Source: Singulisphaera acidiphila DSM 18658 (GTDB lineage: Bacteria > Planctomycetota > Planctomycetia > Isosphaerales > Isosphaeraceae). From it: a stretch of 64,000 nt of DNA. Shown here one piece after another: positions 17,729-26,249 of the stretch (the first letter of the stretch is position 1; every line of letters starts with the position of its first letter). The DNA is taken from the NCBI RefSeq assembly GCF_000242455.2, contig NC_019892.1, positions 8,876,744 through 8,940,743 on the forward strand. Direction: 5' to 3'. Both the position numbers and the translations under genes were made by a program. The notes beneath the pieces are model-generated. The model searched no databases. It had not been told where the DNA came from and saw nothing but the letters and a program-made list of their open reading frames with translations.

Positions 17729-18988
17729 TCATACTTTAATAAACAGCTTTCGGCGGTACATCCAGAAGAGGATCAGCCAAACCACCACCAAGGCCGCCGC
17801 GCCTTGGACGAGCGGCTCGTACGCCGGCCCGAAGGACGCGAAAACTTCCTGGCCAAAGTGGGTTTTGAGGTTGGCCGTGATGAAGTCTTCGACCAGCCAG
17901 TGCAGGCAGTAAGCAGCGATCGAGTTCGTACCGATGATGATCAGCGGGTAGGTGAGCCACCATAGGCCGGCCATGTCTACCACGGCGTAGAAAGCCGCGA
18001 GAATCAGGAAACACCAGCCGGCGCTGAAGAGCGTCCAGCTCGGGGTCCAGATCCGCTTCACCACGGGGCAAAAATCGAGTTCCCCAAGCGCCGCCCCCAG
18101 GAAAAGGCCAAGGATTCCGGCGGCGGTCAACCAGCCAAGCTTCATCCATGCCTTGCGATCATCTTTGAGCACGTTACCGGCAATCAGGCCGAAGATCATC
18201 GTGGCAAGCGTCGGGATGAAGCTCAAGGTCGCGTAGCCGCCACGGTTGTCGATAAACGGGGCTTTTCGCGGGAACAGGTTCAGGAACCAGGTGTCGAAGG
18301 CCCAGGCGGCGTTGCTGTTCTTGTTCCAGTGTGAGGCAAACCCACTGAGGTTGTGCGCCCAGTCCTTCGGAACGTCGACGCTCGTGTAATCAAACTCGGT
18401 CCCGGGTGCGGGGTAGAGCGCAAATGCCCCCCAGTAGCCGACCAGGATGACCACCAGCGCAATCCACTGATCACGCGCCGGTCGAAGGCCGAGCAGGAAC
18501 AGGAACCCATAGCCCAGGCCGATCTGGGTCAGTGTATCCTCGAACGTGAAGTTCGTGCGGTCCTTACCCATCGAGCGAAGGAAGATCCCGAGCAAGACCA
18601 GCACGAGTGCCCGCCAGAACGCATGCCCCGCCATCCGGGTCGTGGACTGACCGCGCGCGAGCCGACTGGCGATCGAGAACGGTAAGGCCACGCCGACCAG
18701 GAATGAGAACGAAGGCTGGATCAAGTCGTGCAACGAGCAGCCGACCCACTCGACATGCTGCTGATGACGACTCAGGAGCGCCCAGAGCTCGCTCTTTGGA
18801 AACGACTTCGCGACTTGCGGAAGCTTGAGCCACTCCGCCAGGAGCAAGAACATCACGAAGCCGCGAAACGCATCGATCGAGGCCAGCCGACGCGACGGTG
18901 CAGAGCCAGAGCCGGAACTCTCCGGGGGTTTCGGCGCGTTTACAGGACGATCGCCAGCGGCGGGAGACGGTGAATTCGGGGACATCAT
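17729..18988 (-). CDS. DUF5009 / heparan-alpha-glucosaminide acetyltransferase-like membrane protein
   Basis: 419 residues with about ten hydrophobic segments. The opening RRLASIDAFRGFVMFLLLAEW and the loop HDLIQPSFSFLVGVALPFS are signatures of the YeiB/HGSNAT-like acyltransferase group, where the loop His is thought to carry acetyl transfer across the membrane. The end carries GTNSIAAYCLHWLVEDF. The role would be to acetylate a sugar or other hydroxyl/amine substrate outside the cytoplasm. The double ATG at 18988/18985 is preferred because it lies 13 bases after the upstream esterase gene; an ATG at 19042 would overlap that gene. Probably an operon with the esterase. Confidence 0.82.
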   Translation of the reverse strand: MMSPNSPSPAAGDRPVNAPKPPESSGSGSAPSRRLASIDAFRGFVMFLLLAEWLKLPQVAKSFPKSELWALLSRHQQHVEWVGCSLHDLIQPSFSFLVGVALPFSIASRLARGQSTTRMAGHAFWRALVLVLLGIFLRSMGKDRTNFTFEDTLTQIGLGYGFLFLLGLRPARDQWIALVVILVGYWGAFALYPAPGTEFDYTSVDVPKDWAHNLSGFASHWNKNSNAAWAFDTWFLNLFPRKAPFIDNRGGYATLSFIPTLATMIFGLIAGNVLKDDRKAWMKLGWLTAAGILGLFLGAALGELDFCPVVKRIWTPSWTLFSAGWCFLILAAFYAVVDMAGLWWLTYPLIIIGTNSIAAYCLHWLVEDFITANLKTHFGQEVFASFGPAYEPLVQGAAALVVVWLILFWMYRRKLFIKV

Positions 18989-19001
18989 TCCATTCTCAAA
19001 G

Positions 19002-20315
19002 TCACTTGGAGACGCCAGGCTTTCCGAGTTGCCTGTCGGCATAGTCGAGGAAGACCTTCCAGTCGTCCTTCCCCATCGAATGCTTCCCCGGTCGAATGTG
19101 GTAGCCGAGACGGCCGTCGATCAGCTTGCCGGTTTCCGGCATCCGATCGGCCTCGAGTCCCTCGACCCCCAGAAAACGATAGACGGAGTCGGCCCCTTTG
19201 AGAACCTCAAACTGTCCTTCGGGGTTGGCCCAGGTGTCGTCAACCGCATTGGTGAACAGCACAGGGCGAGGGGCCACCAACGCCACAAGCCCGTTCTGAT
19301 CAAACGGAAGCCGATCCGGTTGGTCGTTGAACGCCTTGAACTCGTCATCGAACCAGTGCGGGAAACTCGTGTTGATCCGCTTGACCGACTCGCCGACCTT
19401 GCCTCGGCTCGGCGCGGTGCCACCACAGCCCGCCTGGTGGGGAATGACCAGGGCGATCCGCTCGTCGAATGCAGCCGCCACGATCGCCGCTTTGCCCAAG
19501 CGTGAATGGCCGACGACCGCAATTTTCGCCTTGTCGATCTCTGGATTCGTGATCAGATAGTCGACGGCCCGGTGCAGACCCCAGGCCCAAGCAGCAACCG
19601 TCGCCCAGTCGTGCGGGCCGGGCTTCGACTGCCCCGGCTTGTAGTAATGAGGGATGATCCCATCGGTGAAGTCGGGATGATCGGGGGCGACGTCGCCGCT
19701 GTAGAAGGTCGCCACGGCGTAGCCTCGGTCGATCACATCCTCAATCGACCACACTTGAATTTGCGAGCCCCGGCCCGCATCGGTCGCCCGGTTGTCCGTG
19801 CATCCCGGGCAGTTCTTGGGCATCCAGGATGCCGGCAAGGCCACCTTCGGGTCGTTGACCACCGTGTGGTTGCCACAAAAGTTGATCCCGAGGAACACCG
19901 GCGCGGGGCCTTCCTTACGGTTGGGCACGACGAGCAGCAAGTAAATTTCGGGAGTGGCCGACGGTCCGAAGGCAATCGCCACTTCCTTTTTGGTCGCCTT
20001 GCCGCCAAAGTAATTCGGGTCCACCCGCGCCACGGTCGTCGCGATCTTCTCAGGCGGGGAGGGCATCTGCCCGTACATGTAGTGCTGGAAGAGCGCCTTC
20101 AACTCCGGCCGTCGTTTGGCGAGCCATTCCTCTTTGCTGGTGACGCGATGGCCGTCGAGCATCACGAGCGGGTCGGGCAAGCCGGCCTGCGAAGGGAGTT
20201 GCGAGGCTTCGGGAAAACCAGCCATGGCCGCCGGTTCCCCAACGACCTGGGTGAGGACAGCGAGGACCAGAAGCCTGGCTCCCGTTCTCGCAACCGAAAT
20301 CGGCGTGGAGGCCAT
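19002..20315 (-). CDS. Secreted alpha/beta hydrolase, glucuronoyl-esterase (CE15)-like
   Basis: 437 residues with a signal peptide ending near A-M-A (residue 32). The alpha/beta hydrolase nucleophile elbow is G-H-S-R-L-G-K, Ser271, matching the G-x-S-R-x-G-K elbow of CE15 glucuronoyl esterases and related acetyl esterases. The oxyanion loop FLGINFCGNH, the HQAGCGG strand and the C-terminal GYHIRPGKHSMGKDDW (candidate catalytic His) fit the same group. It would cleave ester links on plant or algal polysaccharides outside the cytoplasm. The downstream acyltransferase gene starts 13 bases after its stop, which suggests joint work on acylated glycans. Start ATG at 20315. Confidence 0.85.
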   Translation of the reverse strand: MASTPISVARTGARLLVLAVLTQVVGEPAAMAGFPEASQLPSQAGLPDPLVMLDGHRVTSKEEWLAKRRPELKALFQHYMYGQMPSPPEKIATTVARVDPNYFGGKATKKEVAIAFGPSATPEIYLLLVVPNRKEGPAPVFLGINFCGNHTVVNDPKVALPASWMPKNCPGCTDNRATDAGRGSQIQVWSIEDVIDRGYAVATFYSGDVAPDHPDFTDGIIPHYYKPGQSKPGPHDWATVAAWAWGLHRAVDYLITNPEIDKAKIAVVGHSRLGKAAIVAAAFDERIALVIPHQAGCGGTAPSRGKVGESVKRINTSFPHWFDDEFKAFNDQPDRLPFDQNGLVALVAPRPVLFTNAVDDTWANPEGQFEVLKGADSVYRFLGVEGLEADRMPETGKLIDGRLGYHIRPGKHSMGKDDWKVFLDYADRQLGKPGVSK

Positions 20316-20617
20316 CGGCAGGGGCTCCGGATTGATGTCGTGAGGAGATCGACCGCGCGGGCCGCGTCTTCAAAAATGCATGCGCCATGTTACAGGGAGG
20401 TTCTTAGAACGCCAGACGAGAGCGGCTTTCGAAAGATTTGAGTAGCGTCGACTCGACGCAAGGTATAGTTTAACATTCCTTAAAGGTCCTTGAGATCTCC
20501 CAAAAGGCAATCATTCGCCAGCCGCCTCACCCATTCGAGGTCCGGCACGGTTGCTTTTGCCAAGGATCCGACTCGCTCGTCCGAGCATTGCTTGAAGGTC
20601 GCTCACCGAGGGATGCC
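20316..20617. promoter_or_regulatory. Divergent promoter region
   Basis: About 300 bases between the esterase operon (minus) and the DUF1549 operon (plus). Positions 20455-20500 are locally AT-rich. No gene was seen. The promoter role is inferred from the divergent layout. Confidence 0.45.
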
Positions 20618-22231
20618 ATGAGGAGAATCCTGCGCCTGGCCCTCCCCGTTCTCATCGCGCTGGTCGCGGCCGGATCAAATACTCAGGCCGTCGACCTCCT
20701 GCCGGCCGATCGGCCGCTTCCCGAAATTGTCGACTTCTATCTCGACGCCAAGTTGAGCGAGGCCGGGGTCAGGCCCGCCGCCACGACCGAGGACGCCGGC
20801 CTGATCCGACGGCTGACTCTCGACCTGATCGGGCGGATCCCGACCGAGGCCGAGATGCGTGCCTACGTCGAGTCGACCGCCCCCGAGAAACAGGTCGAGC
20901 TGATCGATCGGCTGATGGCGTCGCCGGCCTATGCGCGACATCAGGCCAATGAGCTCGACGCGATGCTGATGGCCGGAACCCGAGGGAGCCTTCGCGACTA
21001 TCTCAATCGGGCCGTCGAGGAAGATCGCCCCTGGGATCAAATCTTCCGCGAGATCATCCTGGCCGACGAGAGCCTGCCGGGCCTCAAGGGGGCGGGCAAC
21101 TATCTCAAGCCGAGGGCCAAGGACCTCGACCGCCTGACCAGTGACGTCAGCTCCCTTTTCTTCGGCGTGGATGTGAGCTGTGCGAAGTGCCACGACCACC
21201 CGCGCGTCGTCGACTGGAAGCAGGACCATTACTACGGGATGAAGTCGTTCTTCGCCCGCACCTACGAGGCCGGCACGTTCCTCGGCGAGAACGACTACGG
21301 AACAGTCAAATTCCAGACGACCGGCGGAGAAGAACGGCAGGCCCGGCTCATGTTCCTGACCGGCCGGATCGTCGATGCTCCCGACGTGAAAGAGCCGTCC
21401 AAGGAGGAGCAGAAAGCGGAAAAACGCCGACTCGCCGAGGCCAAGAAAAAGAATGAGCCACCGCCCGCCCCCAAGTTCAGCGTCCGGGCGCAACTGGTCG
21501 ACGTCGCGCTTCAACCCGGCGAGCGAGACTTCTTCGCGAACGCGATCGTCAATCGCCTCTGGCACCGGTTCTTCGGACTGGGGCTGGTGATGCCCTTGGA
21601 TCAGATGCACTCGGCCAACCCGCCGAGCCACCCCGAACTCCTCTCGTGGCTGGCCCGCGACCTGGTCGAGCACCGTTATGACCTCCGTCGGCTCATCCGT
21701 GGCCTGGTATTGAGCCGAGCCTATGCACGCACGAGCATCTGGCAGGAGGGCGAAGCGCCCGACCCCCGCCTGTTCGGCGTGGCCGCGGTCCGCCCCCTGA
21801 CCCCCTTGCAACTGGCGACTTCGATGTGGGTGGCCACCACCGATCCGTCGACTCTCCCGGCCGACCTGACCCCGGGGAAACTCGAGGCCGACCTCGATGG
21901 CCGTGCCCGAGGAGTCGCCAGCGCACTCGCCAAGCCAGGGGAGGACTACCAGATCGGGGTCTCCGAAGCGCTCTTGATGAGCAACGGCGATCGCATCCAG
22001 GAACTCCTGACCGATAAGAACGAGCGGCTCGTAGGACGGCTCGCGCGGATCGAGGACGGGGATGAACGCGTGGCCATGGCGGTCCGCAACGTGCTCTCGC
22101 GCCCACCGGCCGACGAGGAAGTTTCGCTTTTGGGCGAATACCTCGCACAGCGAAGCGACCGGCAGGTCGAAGGGATCCGCCAACTCGTCTGGGTGCTCTT
22201 GACGAGCGCGGAGTTCCGGTTCAATCACTGA
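20618..22231 (+). CDS. DUF1549/DUF1553 protein with CxxCH motif
   Basis: 537 residues with a signal peptide (MRRILRLALPVLIALVAAG). DUF1549 follows (about 35-250) with RRLTLDLIGRIPTEAEM and YARHQANELDAMLM, and a single CAKCH haem-binding-like motif at residues 188-192. DUF1553 covers the C-terminal half (FFANAIVNRLWHRFFGLGLVMPLDQM, then DLVEHRYDLRRLIRGLVLSRAY). These proteins sit in planctomycete periplasmic modules with DUF1501 partners; their chemistry is unproven. A Lys/Glu-rich linker lies at about residues 265-290. ATG 20618 has a GAGG site; a TTG at 20588 is less likely. First gene of a three-gene operon. Confidence 0.92.
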   Translation: MRRILRLALPVLIALVAAGSNTQAVDLLPADRPLPEIVDFYLDAKLSEAGVRPAATTEDAGLIRRLTLDLIGRIPTEAEMRAYVESTAPEKQVELIDRLMASPAYARHQANELDAMLMAGTRGSLRDYLNRAVEEDRPWDQIFREIILADESLPGLKGAGNYLKPRAKDLDRLTSDVSSLFFGVDVSCAKCHDHPRVVDWKQDHYYGMKSFFARTYEAGTFLGENDYGTVKFQTTGGEERQARLMFLTGRIVDAPDVKEPSKEEQKAEKRRLAEAKKKNEPPPAPKFSVRAQLVDVALQPGERDFFANAIVNRLWHRFFGLGLVMPLDQMHSANPPSHPELLSWLARDLVEHRYDLRRLIRGLVLSRAYARTSIWQEGEAPDPRLFGVAAVRPLTPLQLATSMWVATTDPSTLPADLTPGKLEADLDGRARGVASALAKPGEDYQIGVSEALLMSNGDRIQELLTDKNERLVGRLARIEDGDERVAMAVRNVLSRPPADEEVSLLGEYLAQRSDRQVEGIRQLVWVLLTSAEFRFNH

Positions 22232-22288
22232 CGAACATCTCTACTTCTTTTTTTTCGCAATCGACGACCACGAATCGGGGGCACCTCG

Positions 22289-23605
22289 ATGGCCAGCGAC
22301 CGACGCGTCAACTTTTGCGGCTCACCCGCGCACGCACTGGATCGGCGTCGCTTCCTCGGCACGGCAGCCGCCGGTGCAGCGGCGTTCGCGGCCGACATGA
22401 CTGTGCTCGACGTGCTCAAAGAGCCGGCGCTGGCCCGGGAGATCAAATCCCAGGGGAAGCGAGTCATCCTGCTCTGGCTGGCCGGCGGCGCGAGCCAGCT
22501 CGAGACCTGGGACCCCAAACCAGGGACGGCGACGGGGGGACCATTCCGGGCGATCTCGACCTCGGTCCCCGGCATCCAGATCTCCGAGCTCATGCCCAAG
22601 ATGGCCAAGCGGATGGAGCAAACCTGCATCATCCGCTCCTTGAACACGAAGAACGGCGACCACGGCAGCGGCGCCCGCCTGATGATGCGCGGCCGAATGG
22701 ATGACCCGAGCCTACGCTACCCTGACCTGGGCGCCGTGCTGGCCCGTGAACTGGGCCGGTCCGAGAGCCAGGTGCCCGACTATGTCTCGTTCTACTCCGC
22801 GACCGAAGGGCGTGACTTCGCCCCGGGATCGAGCGGATTCCTCGGCTCGCGCTACGCGCCGATGGAACTGACCACAAGCTTGATCCCGGAGAACATCCGC
22901 CGCGCGGCCGAGCTTTCCGACCTTGACCATCGTCAGCGTGGTGAACTGCGAGAACTGCTCAGCAAGCGGTTCGAACGAGGCCGAACCTCGAACAGCGCCC
23001 TGGGGGGCCACAACGAAGCCTACCAGCGTGTCCGGGGCCTGATGGCCAGCGAAACCCTCTTCGATCTCTCCAAAGAGCCACAGCGGGTCCGCGACCTCTA
23101 CGGCCCCACCCAATTCGGCGAACAGGCCCTGGTTGCCCGCCGCTTGATCGAAGCGGGGGTGCCGTTCGTCCGGGTCGGCCGCGCCTGGTGGGACAGCCAC
23201 GGCCAGAACTTCGAGACCCACCAGGAGCTCGTCCCCGAGCTCGACCACGTCATGGCCACCCTCCTCGATGACCTCGACCAACGGGGACTGCTCGACCAAA
23301 CCCTGGTGATCACCCTCGCCGAGTTCGGCCGCACGCCGTCGATCAACCCCAGCCTGGGACGCGACCACTTCGCCACAGCCTGGAGCGCCACGCTCTCCGG
23401 CTGCGGGATCAAAGGAGGTTCCGTCTTCGGCAAGACCGACGCGACCGGCAACGCGGTCGTCGACGGTGAGGTCGGAGCCGCCGAACTGTTCGCCACAATC
23501 TACCAGGCACTCGGCATCGACCCGCAAAAAAACTACTATGTGAATTCACGACCGGTGCCACTCACCGAACCGGACACCGAGGCGATCGCCGACGTGCTAG
23601 CCTGA
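22289..23605 (+). CDS. DUF1501 protein, Tat-exported
   Basis: 438 residues. The N-terminus has a twin-arginine signal, DRRRFLGTAAAGAAAFAAD, so it is exported folded. The DUF1501 core starts with KRVILLWLAGGASQLETWDPKPG and continues with the RSLNTKNGDHGSGARLMMRGR region, then the sulfatase-like ITLAEFGRTPSINPSLGRDH segment near the C-terminus. The fold is related to alkaline phosphatase/sulfatase enzymes. It lies 57 bases after the DUF1549/1553 gene, the standard pairing in this phylum. Confidence 0.93.
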   Translation: MASDRRVNFCGSPAHALDRRRFLGTAAAGAAAFAADMTVLDVLKEPALAREIKSQGKRVILLWLAGGASQLETWDPKPGTATGGPFRAISTSVPGIQISELMPKMAKRMEQTCIIRSLNTKNGDHGSGARLMMRGRMDDPSLRYPDLGAVLARELGRSESQVPDYVSFYSATEGRDFAPGSSGFLGSRYAPMELTTSLIPENIRRAAELSDLDHRQRGELRELLSKRFERGRTSNSALGGHNEAYQRVRGLMASETLFDLSKEPQRVRDLYGPTQFGEQALVARRLIEAGVPFVRVGRAWWDSHGQNFETHQELVPELDHVMATLLDDLDQRGLLDQTLVITLAEFGRTPSINPSLGRDHFATAWSATLSGCGIKGGSVFGKTDATGNAVVDGEVGAAELFATIYQALGIDPQKNYYVNSRPVPLTEPDTEAIADVLA

Positions 23606-23723
23606 GATCAGCAGCGCAGAGAGCAATCGGCTCCCCGCTCGCCTCGGACCTTCAACCGTCCAGGCGAGCACGACACAGACGCATCGTTCCCGTGGCGAGT
23701 TCGCCTTACGAGGTCTTCGTCCC

Positions 23724-24728
23724 ATGGCTACCACAAACCCCGAGACGCTCAAGGTCGTCAAAGAATTCTCACGTCGGGAAGTCGTCTTCACAGCCGAACG
23801 TGTTCCCGACACGAACCGGCTGGTCTTCGGCGGGTCCGACTTCAAGATCTACGACATCGACCTGGCCGCCGACAAACCGGAGGCTCGCGAACTTGGCAGC
23901 CACGAGAGTTACGTCACCGGGCTCGCGCTGGCTGGCGTCATGGCCATCTCGGGAAGCTATGACGGGCGATTGATCTGGTGGGACCTCGACGCACGGGCGA
24001 AGGTCCGCACAGTCGAGGCCCATACCAAATGGATCCGTGGCGTGGCTACCACGCGCGACGGCAAGCGGGTCGCCAGCGTCGCCGACGACATGGTCTGCCG
24101 GCTCTGGGATGCCGAGACCGGCTCAAAGATCCACGAGCTGCGCGGCCACGCCGAGACCACCCCGCACCACTTCCCGTCAATGCTTTATGCTTGCGCCTTC
24201 TCGCCCGACGGCCGCCACGTTGCGACCGGAGACAAGGTCGGTCGTGTGGTCGTCTGGGACGTCGAGTCGGGCCAATCGACGAATACGCTGGAAGCCCCTG
24301 GCATGTATACCTGGGACCCGGTCCAGCGTCGTCATTCGATCGGCGGCATCCGCTCGCTGGCGTTCTCACCCGACGGCACCAGGCTTGCGGTCGGCGGCAT
24401 CGGCAAGATCAACAACATCGACCACCTCGACGGCAAGGCCCGGGTCGAGGTCTTCGACTGGCGCAAGGGAGAGCGGACCCATGAATTCAGCGAAGACAAG
24501 GTCAAGGGCCTGGTCGAGCGCCTCGAGTTCCACCCCGCAGGCGACTGGCTGATCGCTGCCGGCGGCGATAACGCCGGCTTCCTGATGTTCCTCGACCTCA
24601 AAACCAAGGCCGTCCTCACCCAGGAAAAGGCCCCCATGCACGTCCACGATACGTCCTTCGACGAATCATCGGGCACGCTCATCGCAGCGGGGCACAACAA
24701 GATCGCCATCTTCGAGATGAAAGGCTGA
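23724..24728 (+). CDS. WD40-repeat protein
   Basis: 334 residues, no signal peptide, WD40-type beta-propeller. Repeats are visible as AISGSYDGRLIWWDLDARAKV, RVASVADDMVCRLWDAETG, HVATGDKVGRVVVWDVESG and others ending in W-D or an equivalent pair, giving about six or seven blades. It is a scaffold protein with no catalytic residues. It is the third gene of the DUF1549-DUF1501-WD40 set, a recurrent order in planctomycetes, although the lack of a signal peptide places it on the cytoplasmic side. ATG 23724 with a GAGG-like site upstream. Confidence 0.88.
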   Translation: MATTNPETLKVVKEFSRREVVFTAERVPDTNRLVFGGSDFKIYDIDLAADKPEARELGSHESYVTGLALAGVMAISGSYDGRLIWWDLDARAKVRTVEAHTKWIRGVATTRDGKRVASVADDMVCRLWDAETGSKIHELRGHAETTPHHFPSMLYACAFSPDGRHVATGDKVGRVVVWDVESGQSTNTLEAPGMYTWDPVQRRHSIGGIRSLAFSPDGTRLAVGGIGKINNIDHLDGKARVEVFDWRKGERTHEFSEDKVKGLVERLEFHPAGDWLIAAGGDNAGFLMFLDLKTKAVLTQEKAPMHVHDTSFDESSGTLIAAGHNKIAIFEMKG

Positions 24729-24786
24729 AACAGTACACCATTTCAATCGCAGAACGGGCAACAACCTAAAATAATATTTTTAGTCG

Positions 24787-26082
24787 TTAAAATCCCCTCT
24801 GGGTGGTCCACTCGCGGTATCTGGCAAACCGGCGATTCACCACTTCTGAATCGAGGCCGAACTGCTCGAGGCTATAGCGATGGACGCCGTGCTTGTGCTG
24901 TGGATTCTCCGCCAGCCAGCGACGCATCCTGGCCTCGAGTTCGTCGTCGTACGCGTATCCGAAATGATGTCGGACCGCGTGGACCGTCCCGACCGGATCG
25001 GCCAATAAGGATGGATAGGCCACATCGAAGAAACGGGCCGGGTCGGCTGACGCGCGAGCGTCAATCGCGTGCTCGGTTCCTCGGGCCATCGCCTCGGTGA
25101 ACTCCGCTCCAAGACGCCTCAGATCCACCTGGTCGGATGAGATCCCCCGAACGGCAGAGGCCAGGCTGCAAAGCGAAGGCAGGACCTGGAGGGGATCGCG
25201 GTGGATCTGCACGATGCAGGCGTCGGGAAAGACAGCCAGGAGAGCGTCGAGGCCGTAGAGATGGGCAGGGGCCTTGAGCAACCAGGGGTCTCCCGGCCAC
25301 CGCCAGGAGAGGAGTTGGAGTTGACGGCGCAGGTAACGATAAGGCTCGAGCAAGTTTTGATCGTTCATCCACTCGACGTACTGGGGCACGTCGAACAGGA
25401 ATCCGTTGATACCCGCGATAAACCCATGCGCGAACAGGTTATTGCACTCCTCGGGACTGTCGGCATCGAACAGGTGGGCGGCCCGGATCCGAGGGGCGAG
25501 CGCGTTCAAAATCCCGACCTGCTTCCGAGCCAGCCTAATTCGCGGGTCCGTCAGGCGAGTCTCGTAGCGTGGTGAAGGCGAAGGGGCCAACGTTTCCCAG
25601 AAGAGCAAGGGGCGACCACCAGGGTCCTCGCACATCAGGCGATGAAGGAAGGTCGTTCCACTTCGAGGCAGTCCGGTGATGAACAGAGGGCGGCGGATCG
25701 GCGTATCGAGGATCTCGGGATGGCGGTTCAGGTCCTCCTGAATCCGGAGGCGGTTCGTCAGCGCGGCCACACAGTATTCGCGAAAGAAGAGCCGGCCGAA
25801 GGTGTGGGTATTGCCCTGCGTCTCGAACGCCTCGACCAGGGCCCGGAGGCCATCCTGAAAGCCGTCGTCCCCCCAGTCCGCAAGGCCCGCACGGCGCTGG
25901 GCGGCGGCCAGAAGCAACTCGGGGTCGAGCCGGGGACGGAGCACCCCGACTCGCCTCAGTCCCCCCCCTACCCCATTGAGCAGTCGCATCCAGGCCGGCC
26001 GGTGGGGACGATCCCAGATCGGTTCCGCCGCCGTTATCGATGATCCGGGGCCGGAGCCCGCATTCTCGATCTCGGTTGCCAT
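24787..26082 (-). CDS. Sulfotransferase-family protein
   Basis: 431 residues. The PAPS 5'-phosphosulfate loop is visible as G137-L-P-R-S-G-T-T144, followed by FLHRLMCEDP. The 3'-phosphate-binding motif is IVQIHRDPLQVLPSLCSL, and a further YPSLLADPVGTV segment is typical of the PF13469-type family. It would transfer sulfate from PAPS to a hydroxyl on an unknown acceptor in the cytoplasm. The N-terminal 90 residues are a family-typical helical region. It is convergent with the WD40 gene and separated from the upstream gene by about 170 bases. It is about 18 kb from the lipopeptide cluster, so a tailoring role there is not supported. Confidence 0.88.
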   Translation of the reverse strand: MATEIENAGSGPGSSITAAEPIWDRPHRPAWMRLLNGVGGGLRRVGVLRPRLDPELLLAAAQRRAGLADWGDDGFQDGLRALVEAFETQGNTHTFGRLFFREYCVAALTNRLRIQEDLNRHPEILDTPIRRPLFITGLPRSGTTFLHRLMCEDPGGRPLLFWETLAPSPSPRYETRLTDPRIRLARKQVGILNALAPRIRAAHLFDADSPEECNNLFAHGFIAGINGFLFDVPQYVEWMNDQNLLEPYRYLRRQLQLLSWRWPGDPWLLKAPAHLYGLDALLAVFPDACIVQIHRDPLQVLPSLCSLASAVRGISSDQVDLRRLGAEFTEAMARGTEHAIDARASADPARFFDVAYPSLLADPVGTVHAVRHHFGYAYDDELEARMRRWLAENPQHKHGVHRYSLEQFGLDSEVVNRRFARYREWTTQRGF

Positions 26083-26249
26083 GGCGTTCGACTCTCCCTC
26101 CTCAGGTTTTACCGACTTCTCTTCATGGGAGCGTCAGCTCCCCCCCTGGGATCGCGAGCGCCCCGCCCACTCTTAACTTATTGATATTTTTTATCAACAT
26201 AAATCAATTGCAGGCGGGGTGCCCGTGGTCCCAGGGGGGAGGGGTTGGA

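Noticed and set aside
20675..22228. 517-codon frame on the minus strand opposite the DUF1549/1553 gene
   Set aside because: A shadow of GC-rich codon use; the plus strand shows clear family motifs and a signal peptide.
24787..26082. Sulfotransferase as a tailoring enzyme of the lipopeptide
   Set aside because: It lies about 18 kb away, on the other strand, with unrelated genes between.
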